A stretch of 64,000 bases of DNA from Sphingomonas pituitosa NBRC 102491 (GTDB lineage Bacteria > Pseudomonadota > Alphaproteobacteria > Sphingomonadales > Sphingomonadaceae): the NCBI RefSeq assembly GCF_001598435.1, contig NZ_BCYY01000009.1, positions 1 through 64,000 on the forward strand. The letters run 5' to 3'. The notes under the pieces are model-generated. The model saw only the letters and a program-made list of their open reading frames with translations, ran no database searches and was not told the origin of the DNA. The position numbers and the translations under genes are program-made. Shown here one piece after another: positions 33,341-42,009 of the stretch (positions are counted from its first letter, which is position 1; each line of letters opens with the position of its first letter).

Positions 33341-35536
33341 CTAGCGAGCGAGGTTTGCCTTTCCCAGATAGGTGTCAAACCAGTCTGCTGTCGCTGCATA
33401 AATGCTTCGAATGTTGGCGGGGGATTGCGCGAGGCTGTGACTCTCCCCGGCGTACCGCAGCAACTTGGCCGTCTTTCCCTGCGCGTACAGCCCATAGAAG
33501 AAGCGCGCGGCCTGCGAAGGAGGCCCACGATTATCGAGATCACCATGGATGATCAGCAATGGCGCGGTCACGCGATCAACATAGGAGAGAGGCGAAACCG
33601 CCGCGTAGCGGGCGGCATCCTGCCAAGGCGGCGCGCCAGTGCCGACGAGGTGCTCAAGCTCCGCCCAGTTATCGCTCTTTTCATGGGCGATGCCAGGGTA
33701 TCCGACGGCTCCGGGATCCATCTCCCCGTAATGGCTCGAGAAATCGCTGATGCCGGCCATCGCGACGCCCGCCTTGAACGGGTTGTCTTGGGTAAGAAGA
33801 GCAAAGACGCTGTATCCGCCGAAGCTTTGGCCGAACACGCCCAGACGCCGCGGATCTGCAATGCCCAATTCGGTCAGCTTGTCGATTGCCGGCATCACGC
33901 CGTCCCGGATTCGAGCATAGGCGTTCGCGCCCTCCCGACGGTCCCCCAAGGGCATCGACGGTACCAGCACGACATAGCCGCGGGCCGCATAAAGCTGCAG
34001 ATTGTAGATCCCCGGCATGAACGGGTCCGTGTAATACTCACCGTCCAGGCGGCGCACGACATAGCCGCCATACACCCAGACCAGGACCGGATAGCGGCGG
34101 TCTGCCCGATAGCCCGGCGGTAAGATCGCGACGGCGTTGAGGGTCGCACCATTCAGGCCCGTATAGGTGATCAGACGCCGCTTGCCCCAATCCACGGACG
34201 CGAGATGGCCATCCAGCTTCATAAGATCGCGGGTCTTGTCGGTTGCGACGCTTGATAGGTGGAGAATGAGGCCGGTTTGGCTGCTTTCCGTCCAAAGCAG
34301 CGTGTCGAGATCGGGCCGATCGTCCATCACCGCGCTTCCCGCGGGAAGCTCCAAGGTTCGTTCTGCTGCGGCCGGCGGCGTGTCCGTGCCGGCGGGGACG
34401 ATGCTGCCATCAGCCGCCGCGAGGAACGGCGCCGCCTTGGAATCCCGCTGGCTCGCCCGCGCGGTGAACGCGATGCGACCATCCGGCCTCCAGCCGAGGA
34501 TCGTCAGCGGATAGCGCGCCGCGGGGAGGCCCTCGATCCAATGGATCGTTGCATTTGGCGCGACATCCAGAATGCCGAGGCGCCGTTCCACGGTCCAATT
34601 GTCGTCGGTGTTGTTGGGCAGGGTCTGTCCCGCCTCGGGTTGCAGCGCACCCAGCGTCGCCAGCACCCCCATCCGCTTGCCGTCGGGCGATAGCCAGAGG
34701 CTGAGCGCGCTGCGAAAGGGATAGTCCGGAACCGTCGCGATCGTTTCGGCGCGGCCGCTGGCCGTGTCGACGATACGCAGGATGGCCTGATTGCCATCGT
34801 CGTGTGGCATGCGCGCTGCGCCGCTGCCCATCGCCAGCGCGGTCGGTTCGGATCCGGCGCGGAGCCGCGCAGCGGTTCGCGCCGCTTCCGCGAACGGACG
34901 ACCATATTGGTCGAGAAGGCCGGACACCTGATCTGCGGCCAAGCTGACAACCAACAGCCGATGATCGTCGAGCCACAGGAACGGGGCCCCGTCCTCGTCG
35001 GGATTGCAGGCATGTGCCTTTATCCGGTCTATTCGACCTCCATGCAGGTCGAGTTTGTCCAGCGCTCCGCCGTAACGGCTTTGTGTCATCACTGGCGTGT
35101 CGCCCATGCGGGCCACGCTGCCGTCCTCGCTATTCCAAACGTAGAGGCGCACATTGTCGCCGCCGCGCGGCTCGGTTCCGGAAGGCTGCGTCGACAACAG
35201 TGCCAACCGACGACCGTCAGGGGACCAGCTGGCACACCAATAGCCGGCAGCGCTGGCGCGACCGTCGGTGAGGGCTCGATGCTTCCCCGTCGCGGCGTCG
35301 ATCAGCCAGACGTCACTTCGGGTGGGATCGATCTCGTATGCAGTTCGCCCATAGACCTCACCATGCCGGGCCGGACGTTGAATGACAGCGGCAATCCACT
35401 TGCCGTCAGGCGAGAGTGTCGCCTGATCAATGCGTTGGACGTCGAGGACATCGTCGATGGTCAGCGAATGACGCTGCTGTGCCCTCGCCGCCGGCGCCAT
35501 GATGCAGAGAATTGCGGCTAACAATGCTAATTTCAT
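33341..35536 (-). CDS. Prolyl oligopeptidase family (S9) serine peptidase
   Basis: This 731-residue exported peptidase has a leader ending at ARAQQ. An N-terminal WD/beta-propeller-like region (SPDGKWIAAVI, WSPDGRRLALLS, LSPDGKRMGVLATL) precedes a C-terminal alpha/beta hydrolase. In that domain the nucleophile is in GVFGQSFGGYS, the Asp is in HGDLDNRGPPSQA and the His is in AGESHSLA. It removes short peptides or dipeptides from proteins. Some sphingomonad S9 relatives open lasso peptides, but no lasso precursor or cyclase is near. It lies between two 176-bp repeats together with a dead transposase, so it may have been carried in by a mobile element. Confidence 0.9.
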   Translation of the reverse strand: MKLALLAAILCIMAPAARAQQRHSLTIDDVLDVQRIDQATLSPDGKWIAAVIQRPARHGEVYGRTAYEIDPTRSDVWLIDAATGKHRALTDGRASAAGYWCASWSPDGRRLALLSTQPSGTEPRGGDNVRLYVWNSEDGSVARMGDTPVMTQSRYGGALDKLDLHGGRIDRIKAHACNPDEDGAPFLWLDDHRLLVVSLAADQVSGLLDQYGRPFAEAARTAARLRAGSEPTALAMGSGAARMPHDDGNQAILRIVDTASGRAETIATVPDYPFRSALSLWLSPDGKRMGVLATLGALQPEAGQTLPNNTDDNWTVERRLGILDVAPNATIHWIEGLPAARYPLTILGWRPDGRIAFTARASQRDSKAAPFLAAADGSIVPAGTDTPPAAAERTLELPAGSAVMDDRPDLDTLLWTESSQTGLILHLSSVATDKTRDLMKLDGHLASVDWGKRRLITYTGLNGATLNAVAILPPGYRADRRYPVLVWVYGGYVVRRLDGEYYTDPFMPGIYNLQLYAARGYVVLVPSMPLGDRREGANAYARIRDGVMPAIDKLTELGIADPRRLGVFGQSFGGYSVFALLTQDNPFKAGVAMAGISDFSSHYGEMDPGAVGYPGIAHEKSDNWAELEHLVGTGAPPWQDAARYAAVSPLSYVDRVTAPLLIIHGDLDNRGPPSQAARFFYGLYAQGKTAKLLRYAGESHSLAQSPANIRSIYAATADWFDTYLGKANLAR

Positions 35537-35605
35537 TCATGGCTCCCAGCTGAGGGAGTTACGTGGTTCATTAGCATTTTGTCAGAAGTCCGGCCGAATT
35601 TCGGT

Positions 35606-36919
35606 TCAGACCTCGCCGTTGGCGAATGTAGCTTCAATAGGGGGCCGAACGCGCTTTAGCTTCGGAGTGCATAGCGTCCTGCGGTCGATCTTCGGTTCCG
35701 CAGGGGTAGGGACCGCGAACACGCCCACCGACTTCGAACTGCGCACCGGCTCGCTGTTGTTCCGCTTGCGGTGGTGCGGTCTCGCCGCCTGCATCGCCTG
35801 CGCCATCGCGAGCGCCGCGCCGAGACGCTTGTTCTCCACGATCTCGGCCTGGTTCACCCGCTGCATCTTGTCGTAGACCCGGTAGGGGAGGACGACCTCG
35901 CAGTGCCGCACCTCGATGCGGCCGTCGGGGAACTCGCAGACATGGACTCGTTTGCGGGCCAGTGTCCGCGCCAGCGGCGTCGGCCTCCATGATGAACATC
36001 GCCTTGTTTTAGTGCAGCGCCAAGGCGCCGGTGCCCGAGCGCTCCACGCGCCAGACCAGCTCCGCCTCGACATTCTCGTGCGGGCCAAGCGGGCGATGCG
36101 CGTCCCGCGGATCCGTCGGCACGCAGGCGCAGCGGGCATTGTGCTGGGCGAGGTACGAGGGGAGGAAGCGGTTGGCTTCGGCGATGCTGGAGATGCCCTC
36201 GAACCGCATCGCTTTCACCAGCCTGTCCTGCAGCGTGCTGCTGGCGCGCTCGACCCGGCCTTTGGCTTGCGGCGAGTTGGCGCAGATGATCTCGATGTCG
36301 AGCGCATCCAGGGCCCGGCCCAGATGCGTCATGCCGTCGCTATCCGCCGAGGCGCGGTTGTTGCGGAACACGCTGTGCTTGTCTGAATAGAAGGCAATCT
36401 GCTTGCCGTGCCGCGGCCCTCGAACCAGTCATGGTCCGAGCCGTCGACCTGGATGAGCTCGCCGCAGCGCTCGTGCCGATTGCGGGTCTGGTGGAGCCTG
36501 GCGCGCTTGGCGGCCCTGGCTTTCCACAGGCCTGCGCCGATCATCAGTTGGCGCAGCGTCTCGTGCGACAGCGTGATGCCGTGGCGCTCGGCCAGATACT
36601 CGGCTGCCAGTGTCGGGCCAAAATCGGCGTAGCGCTGGCGCACGATGTCGACGACATCCTCGCGAAAGGCATCGCTGAAACGCCGGTTGCTGGGGCGTCC
36701 GCGCTTCCGTGATACCAGGCCAGCAGCGCCGTCAGCGCGTAGCTGGCGGAGCAGCCGATATAGCTGACTGCACTCCAGTCCGAGCAGTTGCATAGCCCGA
36801 GCTGGCCGAAGCTCGCCGCGCTCGAGCCGCATCAAGGTGTCAAACCGGTAGATCTCGGTATCGCCGCACACCCTCATTGTCGAGGGCGCCCATGGACACG
36901 ATCGCCTCAGCGAAGGCAC
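35606..36919 (-). pseudogene. Broken ISNCY-family transposase
   Basis: Compared with the intact copy at 59112-60530, the first part is normal (DTEIYRFDTLMRLERGELRP, GRPSNRRFSDAF, VDGSDHDWFEGRG). About 40 codons covering the first catalytic segment (LLVYIDDATSELMH...) are then missing. The rest resumes at QIAFYSDKHSVFRNN, followed by a stop after ALALH and a frameshift near the MFIMEADA segment. The C-terminus differs from the intact copy. No active enzyme can be made. Confidence 0.88.
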
Positions 36920-36985
36920 GGTTGTGCCATTTCTATTTTGCTGAGCTGTGCCATTTGTACGTTGCGCTTACACCCCGCTCACACC
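36920..36985 (-). repeat. ISNCY upstream terminal region
   Basis: The sequence is almost the same as 60590-60656 in front of the intact copy. Both have two spaced TGTGCCATTT boxes, then TACGTTGCGCTTACACCCC and GCTCACACCGT, where the match ends (36985 and 60656). It marks the shared 5' end of the IS. The boxes resemble, in opposite orientation, those in the 176-bp repeats. Confidence 0.65.
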
Positions 36986-36995
36986 GTTGTTGCCG

Positions 36996-37173
36996 CCAGT
37001 TAGAAAAGGCACATTCCGCCGCAAGATAGAAATGGCACAAACGCCGTTGGCAGCGGGGGCTGCGTGGAGCCCTCCTCATAGCGCAGCGCTGCCCCCGCTG
37101 ATGCCCCACACTCCCGGCTCCTGTCCCCGGACCCGCTGCGCACGCAGCGGGCCCGGTCACACCGCCTCAACGA
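36996..37173. repeat. Direct repeat, copy B (about 178 bp)
   Basis: This is the second copy of the repeat at 33139-33314, with some base changes and small indels. It begins with CCAGTTAGAAAAGGCAC, 11 bases after the IS terminal region. Both hairpins are kept (CCCGCTGCG with CGCAGCGGG at about 37131-37151). The two copies bracket the S9 peptidase and the broken transposase. Confidence 0.8.
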
Positions 37174-37630
37174 TGCAGCTCGTGCTATCGGGTATCGCGT
37201 CGCCGGTCGCTTCGGCGAAGAAAGCAGACAGGCAGATCCCGCCCAACCCGTTCGTCGGGGGAGGAGCTGCGGTTTCCTCTTAGCGGCCCCTGCCGGTACC
37301 CGAAAAACACCTGTTTTTCGTTCATCCCCCTACGAGCCGTGTGCCGCTTCGGTCCGAGGCCGGATGGCTGAATGTGGGGCGGAGCTGCCATGCGGGATTT
37401 CGCATTCCGGTGGAAAGCGGACGGCCGACATCCGGTCGAATAGCTTAACCAGCTGCCATCCCGATATAGGGAAAGAAGGAGCGTCTCAGAACCCCATTTG
37501 CCAGCTTTCTAAATGAGCCAGATTGCCGGGCTGCTATAGCATTTGCTGCTTCAATAGGCAGCGCTACCATATCCCAGTTAGCGTGCGGCCCATGAACGCT
37601 TCAAAGTTACGAAGAAGGAGATCGGAATGT
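37174..37630. other. Intergenic region, 457 bases, with a dispersed repeat
   Basis: The region contains no gene. At 37301-37320 an interrupted palindrome reads CGAAAAACA-CC-TGTTTTTCG. From there to about 37390 the sequence matches, inverted, 59022-59108 near the intact IS. A shorter related motif, ACCTGTTTTTCGTCAT, is at about 38948. The VOC gene promoter and RBS (AAGGAG at about 37615) are at the right end. Confidence 0.55.
37305..37390 (+). repeat. Dispersed repeat, copy 1
   Basis: About 86 bases, from the palindrome through TACGAGCCGTGTGCCGCTTC to GGCTGAATGTGG. They recur with few changes on the minus strand at 59022-59108. Both copies are close to an ISNCY element. Confidence 0.65.
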
Positions 37631-38077
37631 ATGATCTTGGCATGGAGCTTAGGGATCGTCGCGCTCGTCACGTCGTTTGCCTGGCAGGCCAATGGCATGG
37701 CTGAGCAGCCCGGGCACGTCACCGGCATCGGTGGAATTTTTGTCAAAAGCAAAAACCCCGAGGCACTGGCGCGATGGTACAAAGAGGTGCTGGGCCTCGA
37801 CGTCGCCTCATGGGGCGGCGCGGCTCTGCCGTTCGACACCCCTGGCCATCCGCCGAAGGTGTCCTGGATGGCTTTCCCGGACACCACCGATCACATGATG
37901 CCCTCGACGCGGGAGTTCATGGTGAATTTCGCGGTCGACGATATGGACGCGATGATCGCGAGGCTGACGGCAAACCGCGTCCCTATCCTCAAGCGGGACG
38001 ACACCGACGCCTTCGGCAGGTTCGTTTGGATACGAGACCCGGACGGCACCAAGATCGAGCTCTGGCAGCCGAGGTAG
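37631..38077 (+). CDS. VOC (glyoxalase/bleomycin-resistance-like) family protein
   Basis: This is a single VOC domain: GIGGIFVKSKNPEALARWYKEVLGLDV, VNFAVDDMDAMIARLTANRVP and FVWIRDPDGTKIELWQP with the metal-ligand Glu near the end. From ATG 37631 (AAGGAG about 10 bases before) the protein has 148 residues and begins with a hydrophobic stretch, MILAWSLGIVALVTSFAW, that looks like a leader, unusual for this family. ATG 37697 would give an ordinary cytoplasmic 126-residue protein. Function cannot be named; relatives include glyoxalases and resistance proteins. Confidence 0.8.
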   Translation: MILAWSLGIVALVTSFAWQANGMAEQPGHVTGIGGIFVKSKNPEALARWYKEVLGLDVASWGGAALPFDTPGHPPKVSWMAFPDTTDHMMPSTREFMVNFAVDDMDAMIARLTANRVPILKRDDTDAFGRFVWIRDPDGTKIELWQPR

Positions 38078-38096
38078 GTGGTAGCCATCGTGCCGA

Positions 38097-38417
38097 TCAG
38101 TGCGCGGGCTTTCGCCAAGGCGTGATAAGTTTGTAGCGGGTCACGTCGGTCGCGCCGGTCTTTTCGGCCCTCAAGAGGCCTCGGTCGATCAGGTGAAGCA
38201 CAGCGTCTTGCGCGCTTCGCTTGGAGAGGCCTGTGCGCTCGGCGAGCTGAGCATGGCTGACGCGCGTCAAGCCCGACTCTGCCGAGGCAAAAAGCGAGAG
38301 GTAGACCAGGAAAGCCGATGTTCGGCGATCGTGACCCACCAGGTCGCGCATCAGGGTGTCGAGGACGTAAGCGTCCAATGCATACTGCTTGTCGACCATC
38401 GCTACGGAAATTAGCAT
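38097..38417 (-). CDS. Small winged-helix transcriptional regulator
   Basis: About 106 residues. The core is LVYLSLFASAESGLTRVSHAQLAERTGLSKRSAQDAVLHLIDRGLLRAEK, a helix-turn-helix followed by a wing, as in MarR/GntR-like regulators. The N-terminus is uncertain (ATG 38417 or 38399, neither with a good RBS). It is divergent from the second VOC gene, 44 bases away, so it may control that gene. Confidence 0.7.
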   Translation of the reverse strand: MLISVAMVDKQYALDAYVLDTLMRDLVGHDRRTSAFLVYLSLFASAESGLTRVSHAQLAERTGLSKRSAQDAVLHLIDRGLLRAEKTGATDVTRYKLITPWRKPAH

Positions 38418-38461
38418 ATGAGGGGCGGGCCGCAACTGATCGGCGTCAAGGGAGCTCGGCC

Positions 38462-38821
38462 ATGATCCGAAAGCTGAACTATGTCGGCATCGTGACAGGC
38501 GATCAGGATCGTGCGATGGCATTTTGGACGGAAATCATTGGCTTCGTGGTCGCCACCGATCGCCCGCTCGGCGAGAAGCGCTGGATCGAACTGACGATCC
38601 CCGGCGCACAGACTGGCATCCTTCTGTTCACGCCGGAAGGGCACGAGGAGAGGATCGGCACTTTCTTCAACGGATCGTTCGGCTGCGACAATGTGCAATA
38701 CGAATATGAGCGACTGTCGGCGAAAGGCGTGTCCTTTCTCGGACCACCTCTGGCCAAGCCCTTTCCGCACGTCTACTTCAACGATCCGGACGGCAACACC
38801 TTCTTCCTGTCTAGCAGATAA
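38462..38821 (+). CDS. VOC family protein
   Basis: The 119-residue single VOC domain runs from MIRKLNYVGIVTGDQDRAMAFWTEIIGF through KRWIELTIPGAQTGILLF to PHVYFNDPDGNTFFLSS. The family's terminal metal-binding Glu is replaced by FFLSS, so glyoxalase activity is doubtful. RBS GGGAG precedes the ATG. It is unrelated in detail to the VOC protein 400 bases upstream and is probably controlled by the divergent winged-helix gene. Confidence 0.85.
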   Translation: MIRKLNYVGIVTGDQDRAMAFWTEIIGFVVATDRPLGEKRWIELTIPGAQTGILLFTPEGHEERIGTFFNGSFGCDNVQYEYERLSAKGVSFLGPPLAKPFPHVYFNDPDGNTFFLSSR

Positions 38822-39097
38822 CAGGGGGCTGCCCGCTCCGATCGGGAACATATGGGCGAGGGCGCCCCGGCGCTGAGGCGCGATGCGGATTAGGCCCGCG
38901 GCTCTCCCACAAGCTCTTTCTGGTGCCATCCGAAACCACCTGTTTTTCGTCATCTTCGCCACAGCGCGTGAACGTGGTGGAAAGCAGAACTACAGCTTCC
39001 GGTGAGCGGATCCGCCGAAGCAGCCCTTTGTTGACGTGGGCGAGCAGCTAGCGACTCTCGACCAGCGGCCGGCTAAATCCCGTTTCGGTATGGACCT

Positions 39098-41809
39098 TCA
39101 GTTCGCCATAAGTGCTGCGAGGCACTCCTCCAGTTCGACGCTTCTGAACGGCTTTGTAAGCCGCGGCAGGCTGGGAGCGATCCCCTCGATTTCTGCATAT
39201 CCAGATACAACAAGCACCGGCAGCTCGGGGAATCGTTCGCGGAGCGTCAAAGCCAACTCCACTCCATTCATGCCCGGCATAAGGTGATCGGTGACGAGGA
39301 GGTCGGGCCTGATGCCTTGGGCTATTAGCGCCAATGCGGCTTCGCCTGAGTCCGCTTCCTGTACCTGGTAGCCTAGCTCTTCGAGCATATCTGCAGTGCT
39401 CGCTCGTACGAATTCCTCGTCGTCGACGAGAAGCGCAAGCCCGCGCGCATCGCTGGTGAACACTCGGGCATCAGATGCTTCGTCGCTATCTGGAACCATC
39501 GTGCTGATGGGAAGCCACAGCTCGACGTTGGTGCCCACGCCCTCTCGGCTGTGTATGGTAAGTGCGCCGCCCAGCTGGGCGGCTAGACCGTGTGCCATGG
39601 AGAGGCCGAGGCCTGTGCCCTTGCCAATCCCCTTCGTGGAGAAGAATGGCTCGATAGCGCGGGCGAGCGTCGGCTCGTCCATGCCAACACCGGTATCAGC
39701 CACCGAAAGTCGGACATAGTGCCCACGCTTGACAGCGCCGCGCGGGCTGCGAACACTTTCACGCGTCGCGGTGATCCGCAGCGTGCCGCCTTGCGGCATC
39801 GCGTCGCGCGCGTTTACTCCCAAGTTCAGCAGCGCCATTTCGAGTTGATTTGGATCGGCCTTTGCGGGCGGCAGGTCGTTCGCCACTTCGACCACGACAC
39901 GGACCTGAGGGCCGGTCGTGCTCGCGAGCAAATCCGCCATGCCGTTCACGAGTCTTCCTACATCGACTGCCGCGGGCTGCAGTGGCTGCCGGCGCGCAAA
40001 CGCGAGAAGACGCTGGACTAGCGTCCTTGCCCGGTCCGCCGACTGAAGCGCACCTTCGATCAGCCGCTGCTCACGCTCACCGCCCACCCCTTTGCGCTGA
40101 AGGAGATCGAGCGACCCGATGATCGGGGTAAGCAGATTGTTGAAGTCGTGCGCAACACCACCGGTCAACTGGCCCATCGCTTCCATCTTCTGACTTTGAC
40201 GCAGCGCTTCCTGAGCATGCTCCAACTCCAAAGCCGCCTCCTTCTCGGATGTCACATCACGGCCGACCGCATAGAAAACCTCACCTTCGGGAACGAACGT
40301 CCAGGAGATCCAGCGCCATGATCCATCCGCGTGGGCAAACCGGTCCTCGAACCGCTCGACAGTCTCACCGCGGAGAAGTCGCCTCATCGTCTCCTCACCC
40401 GACGCATGATCTTCAGGATGCACCTGTTCTCTGAAGGACAAGGACAGCAAAGTGTTCATGTCTCGCCCCAGCGTGCTCTCCCATGCCGGGTTGATGGCCT
40501 TTAGCATGCCATCGAAGCCCATGACGGCGAGCAGGTCTCGACTCATCTCCCACACCCGATTGCGCTCAGCCGTCCGCTCGGTGACTTCGAGCTCAAGCCG
40601 GTCATTTAGCTCGCGCAGACGAAGCTCATCCGCTTTGCGCGCCGTTATATCGATGGCAGTTCCGATTACCCGAAAACAGGTGCCTTGGGCACTGAACAGG
40701 CCGCGCCCCTTTGCAGCGACCCAACGGATAATCCCGTCTTCCTTCCCCACCGTTCGATACTCGACGTCATAAAGCGCTCGGACGTCAGGGTCGCTTGCGG
40801 CCTCATATGCCGTTCTGGTTCTCTCCCGATCCTCAGGATGCACCCCGTTGAGGAAGTCGTCCAAGGTGACCGGTACGTCAGGCGAGATGCCGAACATGGC
40901 CTTCACTCGAGGTGGCCAGAACATGCGGCCGGAGGCCTGGTCGACATCCCACTGGCCGATCTCCGCCACCTGGAGGGCAAGCCGTAGCTGCTCTTCGTTT
41001 AGCGCGAGCTTCTCCTCCGCATCTCGCCGCTCATCGATGTCGATGACTGAGCCGACATAGCCAAGGAATTCTCCATCATCGCCGAAGCGTGGGCTCGCGG
41101 CATCTATCGCCCACCGATAAGCGCCAGAGGCGTGGCGAAGACGATATTCCACTCGGAACGATGTCTGACTTGCGTTCGCCTGCGTGAACGCGTGCTCGGC
41201 ACGCTCCCTGTCCTCCGGATGTGTCGCCTCCAGCCAGCCATGACCTTCCGCCTCTGCGGCAGTCTGGCCAGTGAACTCGTACCATTGGCGATTCAGGTAG
41301 GTGCAAAATCCGGTGGGATCAGTGACCCACATCATGACCGGAGCATGGTCCGCCATGTTGCGGAAGCGGTCTTCGCTCTCCCGCAGCGCCGCCTCGCGCG
41401 CCTTGTCCTCGGTTAAATCGCGCGCTTCGATGACCGTGCCGACCGGCTGACCATCATCACCGGCGATGGGCGAAGCTGTAAATGCGACAGGGTAGAAGTG
41501 CCCGTCCTTGTGAACGAAGACCTCTTCCCCCCGCATTCTCTCGCGCTCGGGAAAGGCTTGATCGATGGGACAATCCTCGATCGGGTACGGTCTGCCATCA
41601 GGGTGTTGGTGGTGAACCACGTCGTGCAAAGGCCGGCCCATCACTTCCTGCAGCCGATAGCCTGTGAGTTCCTCTGCCGCCGCGTTCATAAAAACGCAGT
41701 GCTGCTTTTCGTCCATCAGGAAGAGGGCCATTGCAGAGTTGTTCACAATGGCGTTTAGCCGCCGTTCGGTAGATTGCACCTGCCCGCCCTTTGTATCGAA
41801 TTGGCTCAT
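39098..41809 (-). CDS. Multi-PAS hybrid sensor histidine kinase
   Basis: The 903 residues hold four PAS domains (about 15-135, 140-265, 270-395, 410-530). A HisKA domain with the phospho-His in GGVAHDFNNLL follows near 555, then a HATPase (LLNLGVNARDAM, DTGVGMDE, KGTGLGLSM). A C-terminal receiver (about 780-900) has the Asp in VTDHLMPGMNG. There are no membrane segments, so it senses a cytoplasmic signal such as redox, light or a small ligand. No partner regulator is adjacent; the built-in receiver probably acts by phosphorelay. Confidence 0.93.
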   Translation of the reverse strand: MSQFDTKGGQVQSTERRLNAIVNNSAMALFLMDEKQHCVFMNAAAEELTGYRLQEVMGRPLHDVVHHQHPDGRPYPIEDCPIDQAFPERERMRGEEVFVHKDGHFYPVAFTASPIAGDDGQPVGTVIEARDLTEDKAREAALRESEDRFRNMADHAPVMMWVTDPTGFCTYLNRQWYEFTGQTAAEAEGHGWLEATHPEDRERAEHAFTQANASQTSFRVEYRLRHASGAYRWAIDAASPRFGDDGEFLGYVGSVIDIDERRDAEEKLALNEEQLRLALQVAEIGQWDVDQASGRMFWPPRVKAMFGISPDVPVTLDDFLNGVHPEDRERTRTAYEAASDPDVRALYDVEYRTVGKEDGIIRWVAAKGRGLFSAQGTCFRVIGTAIDITARKADELRLRELNDRLELEVTERTAERNRVWEMSRDLLAVMGFDGMLKAINPAWESTLGRDMNTLLSLSFREQVHPEDHASGEETMRRLLRGETVERFEDRFAHADGSWRWISWTFVPEGEVFYAVGRDVTSEKEAALELEHAQEALRQSQKMEAMGQLTGGVAHDFNNLLTPIIGSLDLLQRKGVGGEREQRLIEGALQSADRARTLVQRLLAFARRQPLQPAAVDVGRLVNGMADLLASTTGPQVRVVVEVANDLPPAKADPNQLEMALLNLGVNARDAMPQGGTLRITATRESVRSPRGAVKRGHYVRLSVADTGVGMDEPTLARAIEPFFSTKGIGKGTGLGLSMAHGLAAQLGGALTIHSREGVGTNVELWLPISTMVPDSDEASDARVFTSDARGLALLVDDEEFVRASTADMLEELGYQVQEADSGEAALALIAQGIRPDLLVTDHLMPGMNGVELALTLRERFPELPVLVVSGYAEIEGIAPSLPRLTKPFRSVELEECLAALMAN

Positions 41810-42009
41810 CCGACCGTGCTCCGCCGTTCAAATAGTGAACTGACAACCTGTCAGCGTTCGTCAAGCACTTTGAAACGCGCCGGCTATGCCGGAGGCATTG
41901 GGTTAAGAGTCAGCTGCCATATCGATGTTGTCTGTGGCAGCATAATTTTGCTTGCTACGGATGATGTGTTCGCCGCTTGGGCGAGGCATATTGGATGTTG
42001 GCTGACATA

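Noticed and set aside
33341-35536. Lasso-peptide gene cluster around the S9 peptidase
   Set aside because: No precursor, cyclase or B protein is found within the flanking sequence, so only a peptidase is reported.
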